Shown: positions 44,316-54,670 of the stretch, piece after piece
Layout: each line of letters starts with the position of its first letter
Position numbering within the stretch: position 1 is the first letter of the stretch
DNA from: Cristatella mucedo
Lineage: Eukaryota; Bryozoa; Phylactolaemata; Cristatellidae
Assembly (NCBI GenBank): GCA_009760855.2
Contig: WPIO01000131.1
Coordinates: 62,001-126,000 of the forward strand
Length of the DNA: 64,000 bases
Direction of reading: 5' to 3'
The notes under the pieces: model-generated
What the model was told of the DNA's origin: nothing
Databases searched by the model: none
The model's input: the letters and a program-made list of their open reading frames with translations, nothing else
Translations under genes and position numbers: made by a program

Positions 44316-44826
44316 GTGAGTAGGTCTTCCTGTTATCGCAGCAGCAGCAGCAGCAGCGCATTTTTAAGCTCCTTGTTTCTTCACGATTGATCAGGCTCTG
44401 CCGGTTTTGTAACGGCCGATCGGTAATCGCTTGTCAATGATACCCTCACTGGCCGGCCGTCTGCTGAATGCATGCTGTGCTTGCACCCTCGGCTTGTCGG
44501 CATACCTGTTCACCAACAGCCAGCCAGCGCACGCACCGCAGCACCAGGCCTGCGCAGGTGAGCACCACAGCAGACTGGCAAGCTCTGCAATGCAGCTCTA
44601 CAGGAGATCAGCCTCTCCCTATCTCCCTCCCTCCCTCCCTCCCTTCCCCCACCCCCACCCGACGAAGTGCTTCCGGTCGTGTGGCTTCAGGTCAGACAAG
44701 CTGTTCCTCGCTCTGGTCCTGCGCCGTGCATGAATGAGCATGCAGTATTTGAGCCTGATAGTGAGGCTCCCGTGCCCTCCTCTCCTTTGGAGGCGTCCTG
44801 AGAAGCTGCTGCTGCTGCTGCTGCTG

Positions 44827-44878
44827 CTTCATCGGCTTTGATGCTGCTGCAGCGGCAGCAGCATCAAAGCCGATGAAG
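44827..44878. other. Perfect 24-bp hairpin with 4-nt loop
   Basis: Left arm 44,827-44,850 (CTTCATCGGCTTTGATGCTG then CTGC), loop AGCG, right arm 44,855-44,878 its exact complement. It abuts a (CTG)7 run. The unique CTTCATCGGCTTTGATG portion shows that it is not simply triplet self-complementarity. Confidence 0.92.
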
Positions 44879-45022
44879 GCTTTCTCGCGAAAGTTCTTCC
44901 CCAGCAGAGGGCACTCGTCCGGCATCCAGCTTGTCGACCGCTGGCAGGCTAGAAGGGGAGACAGGGGAGAGCTACCTGTCTCCACTTCCGTGAGCCTTCC
45001 TGGCATCAGCAAAAGCCGGCAT

Positions 45023-45478
45023 TGCCTGCTGCCTGCTGCCTGCTGCCAGCTGCCTGCTGCCAGCTGCCTGCTGCCTGCTGCCTGCTGCCTGCTGCCTGCT
45101 GCCTGCTGCCTGCTGCCTGCTGCCTGCTGCCTGCTGCCTGCTGCCTGCTGCCTGCTGCCTGCTGCCTGCTGCCTGCTGCCTGCTGCCTGCTGCCTGCTGC
45201 CTGCTGCCTGCTGCCTGCTGCCTGCTGCCTGCTGCTGCTGCCTGCTGCCTGCTGCCTGCTGCCTGCTGCCTGCTGCCTGCTGCCTGCTGCTGCCTGCTGC
45301 CTGCTGCCTGCTGCCTGCTGCCTGCTGCCTGCTGCCTGCTGCCTGCTGCCTGCTGCCTGCTGCCTGCTGCCTGCTGCCTGCTGCCTGCTGCCTGCTGCCT
45401 GCTGCCTGCTGCCTGCTGCCTGCTGCCTGCTGCCTGCTGCCTGCTGCCTGCTGCCTGCTGCCTGCTACCTGCTGCCTG
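45023..45478 (+). repeat. (CTGCTGC)n heptamer satellite, about 455 bp
   Basis: About 65 copies of a 7-bp unit with a few variants (ctgccagc at the left end, two extra-CTG insertions near 45,232 and 45,287, one ctacctg). As 7 is not divisible by 3, the frames on both strands stay open and give long spurious proteins with a 7-residue period. Confidence 0.95.
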
Positions 45479-45847
45479 CATTGAGGGCCAGGGGGTAGTG
45501 GCATGGCATCGTTGCCAGCAGCTTCTGCCAGGTGGCTCACCGTGTAGAGTTAATTGTGCCAACCTGTTGACACCAGAGGCACTCTATAGAGCTGCATGTG
45601 TGCAACGAGTGACTTTATAGTGGACTACACTTAGGTCAGGCGAGGCAAGGATTAGCAGTGAGCTGGCAGATTAAGCATCGCATGCAAGGTGCTCAGTAAT
45701 GAGCTGCCGGAAGCTAGAGCCATGGAGCCACTGTCAAGTACGAGACATGAAGCAGACTGGAGGCGATCTGCAGACTGGAGGCGATGTGCAGCAGAGCAAG
45801 CAGAGCGTGCAGCGAAAACCGATGCATCAAAGTGGCAGGCGATAATG

Positions 45848-46195
45848 GCGACAGAAGCTCTGGCTCTGCAGGTCCCAGACTGTAGGAACTCATTTCCACA
45901 ATTCGTGAGCAACGACATCTACTCTCCTTCTGCCGATACCTTTGCACGCCCTTTGCGAGCCGTCCTGAGCTGCGGCTTCCTTGCTACGTCACTTCCTCTA
46001 CGCGACGGCCCTGCTGACTCAGCTATGCTGCACACCTTCTCTTTGTTGCGTGAGATGAAGTGTGTTACTACCGTATGCATACCGAAAGCCGCTTAGGCTT
46101 AAAGGCCGCTGTAGAAAAGTCTCCTTGGTAGGTAACACCCACTTAGGCTTGGCTACTTTGTGGAGCCGCAGACGAAGATACATTGCATTACATAC
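45848..46195 (+). mobile_element. LINE-C 3' end
   Basis: The plus-strand frame includes NDIYSPSADTFARPL, LPLRDGPADSAMLHTFSLLR, then the 3' UTR landmarks catgcataccgaaagccgct and gtggagccgcagacgaagat, ending in attgcattacatacaatg. The terminal sequence is well kept and defines the family 3' end. Confidence 0.82.
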
Positions 46196-47160
46196 AATGC
46201 TCCCCTCGTCATTCTCTGACGTCATTCTCTGACGTTATCCAGCAGAAGAAGTAGACGGGGCGGTTGGCAGCAAGCCGGCTTTGAGCATACCCTCCGGAGT
46301 GGAAGACAGCGCACATCCAGGGGCGTGCTGCAGGCGCAAACTGAACAGGCCACTCGATCAGACTTGACTTGCGCCTACGCATGCCCCATGAGCTATCGAA
46401 GCTTCTCGAACGGCTCATCTGGATGCGAAGCTACCAGCGCCGCCACACCTGCTCCTAGGTCTGCCTCCTGCGGTTGGTTCACTGCACCGTGTGTCCATGT
46501 GCGCTCACACTCAGGCCTCAGGCCTGCCGGTGCGCTGCTGCTAAAACCGGACCAGCCGAGCCGCAAGAACTGGTGATTAAGCTATTAGATAGCATATGGT
46601 ATCTCATTCCATGACTCACCAAAGTCACGAGGATCCGGAGACGCTGGAAAGCTCTGTCTGCAGAGCACTGCAACGCCTGAGCGGCTTCTGCTACTCAAAA
46701 CCCCATCTAGATGCAAAGAGCCCAAGCAGGACTGCTGTCACGTGTGGAGCACGTGACCTATTGCGTGCCGGGGAGCAGGGAGAGGCAGCAGCAGCAGCAG
46801 GGGCAGTATAGTCAGCGAGAGCGCGAGGTTCGGGTAAAGTATGTTCTGCCTCTGCCGATCTCTAACATTGGCAGAACAGACAGTGTTGGTGTGTTAAAAA
46901 TACGGCTTCTATCTAGGCTATCTGCAAGCTGCAGAAACTGCGTCGAACGTTCAGCGACAAGGTCGATCATCAACTGACTGACCTTGGCAGCAGCCTGTCC
47001 TCCTGATATCGGATACGAAAGTGTAACGAGACTGAAACCCTCGTTCTGGCTCCAGCGCGAGGGGTGTGACCGAGGCATCCCTTGCAGATCCGCGTGGGAC
47101 TTTGGGGGGTATCTTTTGTCCGAAGAAGTGGGCACAGCTTTTTTCTTTCGTAGTGTCGAA
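46196..47160. other. No assigned gene
   Basis: Unassigned sequence with a short (CAG)5 near 46,786. No domain in the overlapping open stretches. Confidence 0.3.
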
Positions 47161-47164
47161 AGGA

Positions 47165-47275
47165 ATACTCGCAATTCTTTCCATTGCAGTAAATGTAAGG
47201 CGCCTAGATTGAGACTGAGTTCGCCGGGGGAGGGGCGCTTTATCAAATGTATTATTATAATTATTGTTATTATTC
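47165..47275 (+). mobile_element. LINE-A 3' terminus
   Basis: agtaaatgtaaggcgcctag, then gagggg­cgctttatcaaatg, then ATT repeats to about 47,275. The outer stem GGCGCC/GGGGCGCT is kept. Confidence 0.72.
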
Positions 47276-47884
47276 CTTAGATCCGAGCCCAATCGCGTGG
47301 CATCATTATTGAGCACTCGTCTTCAGAGGCTGCTCGCGGTTGCCTTGGAAACCGTACTGAGACACTCTAACCGTGCAAAGGCCAAGCCTAGCTCAGGTCA
47401 GTCAGTAGTCAGGCCTTTAGCTTCTTGGAAATGGAGCTTGCGGAAGTGGAGCTGGCTCTTTGCTTGCTGAGAAGCCTAGGAAGAGGAAGATAAATATCAG
47501 ATAAAAAATAAGTTAAATAGATAGATAGATATATATAATAATAAAAATATAAAAATAATGATAACAATAATAGATAAATAAAAGGCAAGCACCTCAACCG
47601 GATGTGAATCGCAAGCAGGAGACAGGTCGGCTACTGCCGGCCGGCCGATAGCGTTTCCGATTTGTTTCTCGCGCAATGCTGTGTGGTTTCATCGGGTTGA
47701 CACTGCTGCCAGTCGGTTTTGTAGCATCGGTGAGGCAATGATGCACAGCTGAGCAAAGGTCCTGGAATTCGTGCCCATGTCCTTCTCTCTGGGATAATGC
47801 TGCCTCCGGCCGCGGCCGAACTCGATGCCGACTGGGAGCAGCTGATGAGTAATAGGAAGTTGGGCTATCAGATCAGGTGATCGT

Positions 47885-47970
47885 CGAGCTCTCTAGGCGC
47901 TTTACATTTAATGCAAAGGGAAATGCAATTGAATGGTGAGTAAAATCAGGCTAAACCTTCTAAACTTACA
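47885..47970 (-). mobile_element. LINE-A 3' UTR scrap
   Basis: Reversed ctctctaggcgctttacatt followed by aatgcaaagggaaatgcaat, as in the 3' UTR of other copies. The ATT tail is missing. Confidence 0.6.
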
Positions 47971-48214
47971 CTCGAATCCAAACCTAGCACTCATTGTGCA
48001 ATGGATTGTTTGCTATCTTCCTTCAGCTGTCTCACTAACGATCAGCTAGCTGGGGCCTAGCCAGAATTAAGCCAAGGAGGGGTCAGACCTTGAGCTTGAG
48101 CCACGGATAGCCCATTATGGGAAGCTTGCAAGAACTCCTTCAGATAGGTGAGAGTGGAGCCAGAGTCAGAGTTTTGCAAGCCCTGACGATCTGTCTGCCC
48201 CAATGCAGATGTAA

Positions 48215-48895
48215 AGCAGCAAGTCTAGCAGCAGCAGCAGCAGCTGTAGCAGTGCCTGTTGAAATATGTGGCTGCTAATGCTTCTACTGCTTCTACTGCT
48301 GCTCCTGTGCCTGCTCCTCCTATTGCTATTGCTCCTGCTTCTAATCCTGCTCTGTCTGCTGCTACAGCTCCTGCTCCTGCTTCTGCCCCTGCTCCTGCTC
48401 CTGCTCCTGATCTTGCTCCTGCTCCTGATCTTACTCTTTCTGCTGCTCTTCCTCCTGATCCTGCTCTTTTTGCTGCTCCTGCTCGGGGCTCGTGCAGAGC
48501 GTGTGGTGGCGGAGCACTTGCATGGCCGCAGAGTAATGCCCGCAACGACCACCGCCGCCAACACTTTCGGCAAAATATTGCTCCTGATCTTGCTCTTTCT
48601 GCTGCTCTTCCTCCTGATCCTGCTCTTTCTGCTGCTCTAGCTCCTGCTTCTGCTCCTGCTCCTGCTCCTCCTCCTCCTCCTCCTCCTCCTCCTCCTCCTC
48701 CTCCTCCTCCTCCTACTCCTCCTCCTGCTCCTCCTCCTGCTCCTCCTGCTCCTGCTCCTGCTCCTGCTCCTCCTCCTGCTCCTGCTCCTCCTCCTGCTCC
48801 TCCTCCTGCTCCTCCTCCTGCTCCTCCTTCTGCTCCTCCTCCTGCTCCTCCTTCTGCTCTTTCTTCTGCTCCTGCTCCTGCTCCTGCTGCTTAAG
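48215..48895 (+). repeat. CTG/CTCCTG/CTC compound triplet tract with a unique insert
   Basis: Nearly continuous CTCCTGCTCCTG, CTGCTC and CTC triplets interrupted at 48,481-48,583 by a non-repetitive 100-bp segment that also occurs at 50,215. Pro/Ala or Leu-rich frames through it are compositional. Confidence 0.92.
48481..48583. repeat. 100-bp duplicated segment, copy 1
   Basis: Begins gctcggggctcgtgcagagc and ends caaaatattgctcc. It differs from copy 2 (50,215-50,314) by about one substitution in each third and a 3-bp insertion (gaccaccgcc versus gaccgcc). Both copies are embedded in triplet arrays. Confidence 0.9.
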
Positions 48896-49159
48896 CAGAA
48901 ACAGACCGATCGCTTGACCTGCCTAGAAAGAATTTGACTGAGCCATGCGAATTGGGTATGACAGTAGCTCGACACGTGTCAGTAATTAGGCGATTTATTT
49001 GTTTTGAAGTGTAGTACCCTCATATCTGAGCTCTCATTCTGCAGCTGCCAGTGCTAAGGCAATCCTCTGGGCTAGAGTCATCCTCAGTCTCAGTAAATCT
49101 GTGAGGCTAAGCCCAACAATCATTTATTTTCTGTCACTTACCATGTGCTAAAGTAGTAC

Positions 49160-49173
49160 ACACATATATATTA

Positions 49174-49204
<31 letters not shown>

Positions 49205-49209
49205 CGTGC

Positions 49210-49240
<31 letters not shown>

Positions 49241-49261
49241 CGTGGTGTGTGTGTGTACTAC
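49160..49261 (+). repeat. (TA)n then (TG)n compound
   Basis: TA run followed by TG repeat with tgcgtg interruptions, directly before a LINE-A tail. Confidence 0.9.
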
Positions 49262-49340
49262 TTAGGCACACCATAAAGTGCCTAGAAAGAGATTGAGTTA
49301 TCTGGGAGCGCTATAACAAAAATGTATTATTACTATATGC
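49262..49340 (+). mobile_element. LINE-A 3' terminus
   Basis: ccataaagtgcctagaaaga, then gagttatctgggagcgctat and an ATT-rich end. Under 80 bp long. Confidence 0.68.
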
Positions 49341-50110
49341 ACATATATGCATATACACAAATATGCACTTATATGCACAGAGACTCACAAACACATGTCA
49401 ATGTGCACACACATGCGCACGCTGTATATAGTTCAGTGACCAGGTGGGCATAAAATGCAACAGCTTGATCTATGGAGTTAAAACCAGACTTTCGGCAGTG
49501 AGTGCAAGAACCTTGGCAATCGGGCGGACAGCTCTTCTCGTCACCGATTGCCCTGTGCATGCAATGCGTTAGTTCTGCTGGCTCTGCTCTCACACAGTGG
49601 GAGGAGATACACTGTAATAGGACAGCCGGCAGAACCGTGTGGCAAGTAGCAAGCACCTTCGATGCATTTAGCAGGCCATGCCACGCTGCTGCGTGCGAAA
49701 AGTAAATAGCTTAATGAGCAGCAGCTCAGGGCAAAGCCGAGAATGGCAATTTCTACCTGCTGCGACAGCTGCTTATTTCCTGGCTTCATGCCGAGCTGCA
49801 GCGATCAGCGCCCGGGCAGCCAGGACAGCACCGCCCCGGCCCTACAATGGAGTCCTCTGCTCTTCTCTGTTTATTCAGAGTGGCCCCGTGTTTTGTCACA
49901 TGCTTGTGCTTGCCGAGACATGGAGGCTGGGCTTTGGCAGACTTGACAACCGCCGAAGACCATTCATACCACGGTCACAGAGCTGCCTGACCCCCCTCAC
50001 CAACCCTTGGTGGTCAGCGTCCTCCCACCCCATGCAACTGAACGAGCCGGCTTCGGCCGCATCCATGGCACAGGAAAATTGAGCGCTGGCAGCGTCCAAC
50101 AGCGGCTCCG

Positions 50111-50111
<1 letters not shown>

Positions 50112-50192
<81 letters not shown>

Positions 50193-50214
50193 AGGCTGCT
50201 GCTGCTCAGGCTGC
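50112..50214 (+). repeat. (CTG)n array, about 26 units
   Basis: Nearly pure CTG run (50,115-50,191) followed by caggctgctgctcaggctg. It directly abuts the second copy of the 100-bp duplicated segment. Confidence 0.95.
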
Positions 50215-50314
50215 GGCTCGGGGCTCGTGCAGAGCGTGTGGTGGCGGAGCACTTGCATGGCCGCAGAGTAATGCCCGCAATGACCGCCGCCAACACTTTC
50301 GGTAAAATATTGCT
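50215..50314. repeat. 100-bp duplicated segment, copy 2
   Basis: Same sequence as 48,481-48,583 by eye, beginning ggctcggggctcgtgcagag. On the minus strand both copies share a frame reading AGITLRPCKCSATTRSARAP, but conservation is equally high at the DNA level. Confidence 0.9.
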
Positions 50315-50654
50315 GCCCGGCTACTCCAGCAACGATCGCTCGCCACGAGTGCTCACTTAGAGAGTGTTCCACCCAAATCCGATAGCGAGCAGCTGCATTC
50401 GTGAAGAAGCATCGCTGGGCTGCAGCACACGGCAGTTTGCATGTGCTCCCTTGACCGAAGGTCGACTGCCGCCAATGGGCGATCGAGCCGAGTCGCTCAG
50501 AGCTGCCGGCCACTCTGGTTTGATTGCTTGCCTCCATCAAGAAAATGCGCTGCCAGCATAGCGCAGCGATTGGCTTCTGGACTCAGCGGCCGGGGCCATC
50601 TCCAACAGCTGCTCACGAGCAGGTGGGTGGTGAAACCCGAGAAATGCCCGACCT

Positions 50655-50755
50655 CTCCGCTGCAGTCCTTGCACCCAACAGCTGCCAGCTGCACTCGACA
50701 CTGCAGTGGCAACGTCGCCAGCCCGCCCTCATTCTGAGCGTTTCGATCGAGCGAT
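50655..50755 (+). repeat. Inverted-repeat partner of 51,583-51,690
   Basis: Contains aacagctgccagctgcactc and cgtcgccagcccgccctcat. The reverse complement of 51,583-51,690 has the same words with several substitutions. Both translate to NSCQLxSxLQxQRRQPALIL in one frame. Confidence 0.8.
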
Positions 50756-51110
50756 GCAAGGAGCATCAGCTGGATGTGGATACTGCCAAGGGGATACTAA
50801 TCGGTATCCTCATCCTGTGCACATCACCGGCGTAATGCTGCCGTATTGACTTCCCTAAAACAGTGCAGTCATTTGGCCACAAGCAGAGAGCACTACTGCT
50901 AGTCCTTGCCGACTCCGGTGACAAATAGAGATTCATGAATTATGATGACTGAAAACCGCATATTGCTTGGGTGGGATAAAGAGCCTAAATTCAAGAGATA
51001 GTGAGTCACTCGTGCTTTGGGCAGCAAACGAGTCGGCTGTACTTTGAGAGTGTGGAAATAATGAGTTGGATGCCACTATGGCTGGCTGGTGGTGCTGCAG
51101 ATCACATGCA

Positions 51111-51112
51111 CA

Positions 51113-51163
<51 letters not shown>

Positions 51164-51211
51164 ACACACACACACGAACACACACACGAACACACACACA
51201 CACACACACGG
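51111..51211 (+). repeat. (CA)n array
   Basis: CA repeat with cgaaca interruptions. Confidence 0.95.
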
Positions 51212-51250
51212 AGCCAGCCATCTGCAGCTGCCGCCTAGAGCAGGCTGTTT

Positions 51251-51280
51251 GCTGCTGCTGCTGCTGCTGCTGCTGCTGTG
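51251..51280 (+). repeat. (CTG)9
   Basis: Short CTG run. Confidence 0.95.
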
Positions 51281-51582
51281 GACTTGGACAGGTTACATTA
51301 AGGTGCTAAGGGAGCTCTCTTTTTATTTCTGCTTTGCTCGGCGGCTTAATGTAGGCCTGCACGCCTGCTGCCTGGATCGAGGCAGCATCTGCGACGATGC
51401 AGCGCTCCGAGGCTTCGCCAGCTTCGACGTCGGCGCATTTGTCTGGCATCGGCAAGCAATTACTGGCATTGTTATTAGCGCTGCTGCGTTTGTGGACTTT
51501 GATTCAGAAGCCAGAGAAAAGTACTTGCAACAGATAGCACACACCGATGAAGCTATCGATCTCTCGATAATACCCCATGCAT

Positions 51583-51690
51583 CGCTCAAAATGAGGGCTG
51601 GCTGGCGACGTTGGCACTGCAATGCCGAGTATAGCTGGCAGCTGTTGGTACAAAGACTGCAGAGAGGTCGGACGACCGCTGGCTTTGAGC
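51583..51690 (-). repeat. Inverted-repeat partner of 50,655-50,755
   Basis: See the partner copy. About 90 bp alignable, one 13-bp indel (gagcgtttcgatc present only in the first copy). Confidence 0.8.
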
Positions 51691-51809
51691 AGCTGCCAGT
51701 GATGGCCAAGCAGTTCTGCAGCCGGGTTGATTATTTACTAATTGCTCATTTGTGAAGAGCAAACTGGCTAGAGCAGATTAGACTTCCGAACAGGTCCTGT
51801 GCAATACAG

Positions 51810-51828
51810 ATGTGTATGTGTATGTGTA

Positions 51829-51860
<32 letters not shown>

Positions 51861-51922
51861 CATGTGTGTGTGTGTGTGTACACATATATACATGTATGTA
51901 TATATATATATATATATATGTA
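51810..51922 (+). repeat. TG/TA compound array
   Basis: Alternating TG and TA dinucleotide runs with tacatgta palindromic joints. Confidence 0.92.
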
Positions 51923-51931
51923 TTATCCATT

Positions 51932-52030
51932 TTGAGAGAACTTAATCTGTATCCAAAACTTAATCTCTTTACATATGCAGCAGGGCTTGAGCTCACGATC
52001 CCGATTGCTGGAGGTGAGCACTTTACACTA
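51932..52030 (-). mobile_element. SINE-A, diverged
   Basis: Reversed tail (tttgagagaacttaatctgt), B box (agggcttgagctcacgatcc) and part of the A-box region (gaggtgagcactttacac). Joins the TA array at its 3' end, like the copy at 17,455. Confidence 0.65.
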
Positions 52031-52381
52031 TCTTGGCAGCTCTTGCTTTGGCGCACACACGTTTCACTACACAGTATATCTATGTACAAATGCATTCTGG
52101 TCATGTATATACAGATATATGCTTGCTGTGTGCATATTCAATACGAAACCTACCGACGACACCTTGGCAACACCCCTAACACCAAAGCCTCGATCCTCGT
52201 GAATCAGCTTTTTACTTAGCTTCCTGTCAGACACTACAGGTCCAATCTCCTCGACTCATCGAAGTCCGGTGATCTCTTTCTGCCTATGTGCCATTAGTCA
52301 TGGATCATTAAGACCTTGAAACGAATGAAGTGCAAATTCTTGAGGAAGCAGCTCTTGTGATCCCTCCACAAGCGAATTTCA

Positions 52382-52579
52382 AACGACCGTGACTTTTTGC
52401 TTCCGGTCGTGCTCCATCACTTCAAACATGTTTATCCCAAGGTCGATTGGAGCCTAGTTGCACGTTCCTTCGGAGAAAAAAGGTTTCTGTCAGCAGATTT
52501 CCTGCCATTAGCATTTCGATGCCTCGACGTGGCTCCAGACCAGCCGATACCGACAATATCGCACCGACTGGTCTGCTGA
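52382..52579 (+). CDS. Candidate exon or C-terminal frame, unknown
   Basis: A plus-strand frame reading DFLLPVVLHHFKHVYPKVDW and on to FLSADFLPLAFRCLDVAPDQ, ending in TGA at about 52,577-52,579. Composition is that of a folded protein, not low complexity. A weak acceptor (gatccctccacaag) precedes it and no donor is needed if it is a last exon. I recognise no family. The overlapping minus-strand frame is Gly/Pro/Cys-rich and less protein-like. Chance cannot be excluded. Confidence 0.2.
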   Translation, partial: NDRDFLLPVVLHHFKHVYPKVDWSLVARSFGEKRFLSADFLPLAFRCLDVAPDQPIPTISHRLVC

Positions 52580-53207
52580 TGTATCGTAATTTCCGGTTGT
52601 AACCTTTTCCAGCAGCTGCGGTTGCTGAGCAAGCTCTGCAGAGGAGGCTGTTCCTGCCTGTCCCAAGACAGCAGCAGCAGTGCAGCAAGCCGTGTTGCCA
52701 CTTGATCCGCGAAACACGTAAGCCTGTTACCGTCTGGTCACATTCTCCTGGACCTCCAGGGGGGCAGGTGGGTGGGGGCTCCCTCTGATCGTGCATTTAT
52801 CAGCGACTCCTGCTGACTGTCCATCTTGAGAAGTTCTCCGCAGCTCGCCGGACCTACCAGCTGGCAGTGGCTGCAGCCGCGGCAGGCAGCGCCTTTGGTG
52901 CATGCCAAGCCTTAAATGCCGCGGCTCTGGAGTTCTCCCGCCAGGATGCTAGTGCAGGCTCTCGAAGCACAACTCTCTCAGCCCTCTGAGCTGTCAGTTT
53001 TATGTCAGCCAGCATTTCGTCTGGCTCTTACTCATGCTTGATGTTTGATGCATATCCCTCTGGCTCGTCGCCAATGCGGCCATTGCTGTAATGCTTTGGG
53101 CTTCTGCAGCATTTTAAGTTGCTATATAGCATTCCAAGAAAAGCGGCCGAGAGAGAGCGCGAGAACTTTTACAAAACCACCAGACTGATTTGACCACCGC
53201 CGATAAC
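52580..53207. other. No assigned gene
   Basis: Unassigned GC-moderate sequence. I found no repeat family and no supported exon. Confidence 0.3.
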
Positions 53208-53353
53208 CTCCAATAGTCGAACGCTGTGCAGCCACTTTTTCGTAATGCAATGCCAGCCTGTGATCAATAGAGCTGCCGGCAGGCGATCTGGCCAAGCTGA
53301 TATGAACAAGCATGACAGCAGCTGGAAATTGTATGCACATCTCCCAGAACCAG
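53208..53353 (-). CDS. Candidate exon G of an unknown minus-strand gene
   Basis: Acceptor cgctttaatctctag|CT and donor GAG|GTTATC bound 146 bp, which in the phase left by exon F reads GSGRCAYNFQLLSCLFISAW and continues to LITGWHCITKKWLHSVRLLE. A second open frame (WFWEMCIQFPAAVMLVHISL) runs through the same DNA, so the frame is not certain. The donor is weak. Kept only because it continues the phase-compatible chain D-E-F. Confidence 0.18.
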
Positions 53354-53534
53354 CTAGAGATTAAAGCGTAATGTTTCGGCAGAAATACTATGCTAGCATG
53401 CAATACTGATGAGACTAAGTACACATAAAATAGATTTCCTTCACGATAAAAAAAGCAGGGCAATGGCATTCATTATGCGATTCTTAGTCTTATGAATTTA
53501 TTTATCTTGAGCATTTATTTTTCATTATGCGAAC

Positions 53535-53637
53535 CTTTGTCGCATCCAAAAAACATGAAACTTGCCAAGGACATGAACTCGCTGAATGAAAGAAATTCAG
53601 CCTCTCCGATCTGGCCATTATACAAAGCATAAGTATG
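53535..53637 (-). CDS. Candidate exon F of an unknown minus-strand gene
   Basis: A good acceptor (ataactatttttcgacacag|CA) starts a phase-0 frame HTYALYNGQIGEAEFLSFSE followed by FMSLASFMFFGCDK, ending at AAAG|GTTCGC, a weak donor. 103 bp, ends phase 1. No family recognised. Lies 267 bp downstream of exon E on the minus strand. Confidence 0.22.
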
Positions 53638-53689
53638 CTGTGTCGAAAAATAGTTATTGGTGGCTCGTTTGTCTAGCCATCTTGTTGTG

Positions 53690-53790
53690 AGAGGAGGCAT
53701 AACCACTTCCTCCTCTTCCTCCTCCTCCTTTCTCTCTCTATCACTCCCTCTCTCCCTCACTGCTTCCCTCCCTTCTTTCCTACCTAACTA
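53690..53790 (+). repeat. TCC/CTCT pyrimidine-rich tract
   Basis: Short imperfect pyrimidine tract (53,698-53,775). On the minus strand it is purine-rich. Confidence 0.85.
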
Positions 53791-53904
53791 CCTAACCCCT
53801 GAGGTCCTTACTCAATTTCTTCGGGAATCAACTAATTCAGGGTCAATGCCGGTTTTTGATCTAATATATTCCAGATAACCTATAGCATCTGCAATCATTC
53901 TCAC

Positions 53905-54084
53905 CCAGCACGATGTCGTTGTGATGGGTTTCAGTGATCTAAGCAGAGCTACTTGAGCAGCAACGTGCAACTCCATTGCCTGCATCCCTTCAGCCTGTGA
54001 GTATGGTTGTCCATTGGTGAATAGCATCAGATGGCGAAGCGAGCAGATGCCTAGGGCAGATGAGCCAGAGGTTAGGAGCTGATA
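53905..54084 (-). CDS. Candidate exon E of an unknown minus-strand gene
   Basis: Exactly 180 bp (60 codons), phase 0 at both ends, between acceptor cacggtgtgcag|TA and donor TGG|GTGAGA. It reads YQLLTSGSSALGICSLRHLM, then QAEGMQAMELHVAAQVALLR. The pattern suggests alpha-helical, HEAT/ARM-like packing, but I cannot match it to a named family. The frame stays open past the donor for about 30 more codons. With exon D this is the most credible part of the chain. Confidence 0.3.
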
Positions 54085-54526
54085 CTGCACACCGTGCGTG
54101 GCTGACTGGTCAGCAGGTGTTCACCAGATCACGGCTCCCTCACTCACTTGCTGGAGCTTTTCCCTCTCCCTAATAATGAGGCTCTCCAGTTAGCTGTGAG
54201 CACACATCCCCCCCCCGGCGCCTTGTCAACTCGTGCTCAGAGACACGGCTGCTGGCAAGGGCAAGGGCAAGATCAATTGTCCTTCACAGAGCCCTTTTAG
54301 ATACTTGCCGTCGAGGGCAAAGTTAAGTTCAGACTCTTGAATAATAGCTGGCCTCTGCCCGTGCTCTAAGAAGTAGATTCACTCTGCTATTGGTAGATAA
54401 GAGTTAATCACTGCTTGAATGCGAAATGGAGCTGAAGGCAAAGCGATCGAGTAGCTACTCTCAGACAGCCGATCGAAGTCACTGCTTCCCGAGCTCAAAG
54501 TAAACAACGCCCCGAGACATGCTTAC

Positions 54527-54670
54527 GTGTAGGAAAGTGAAAGTGCAGTCGTTCGAGTGCTGCCATCGTTTGCCATCGTTCCGGGTCATCCAACCAAGGT
54601 CATTAAACGGCTCCACCACCTCTAGGTGGTGGTAAGTCTCGAGTGCTAACCAAAGCTCTACGACCGTCTT
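54527..54670 (-). CDS. Candidate exon D of an unknown minus-strand gene
   Basis: Exactly 144 bp (48 codons), phase 0 at both ends, between a strong acceptor (gcttatgtcttgatcag|AA) and a good donor (CAC|GTAAGC). It reads KTVVELWLALETYHHLEVVE then PFNDLGWMTRNDGKRWQHSN and DCTFTFLH. The two other minus frames are interrupted by stops. Non-repetitive, balanced composition. Function unknown. Exon E follows 442 bp downstream on the minus strand in a compatible phase. Confidence 0.3.

Noticed and set aside
44692-45562. Long frames with a seven-residue Gln-Ala-Ala-Gly-Ser-Arg-Gln period
   Set aside because: Products of the (CTGCTGC)n satellite, open in every frame because 7 is not divisible by 3.
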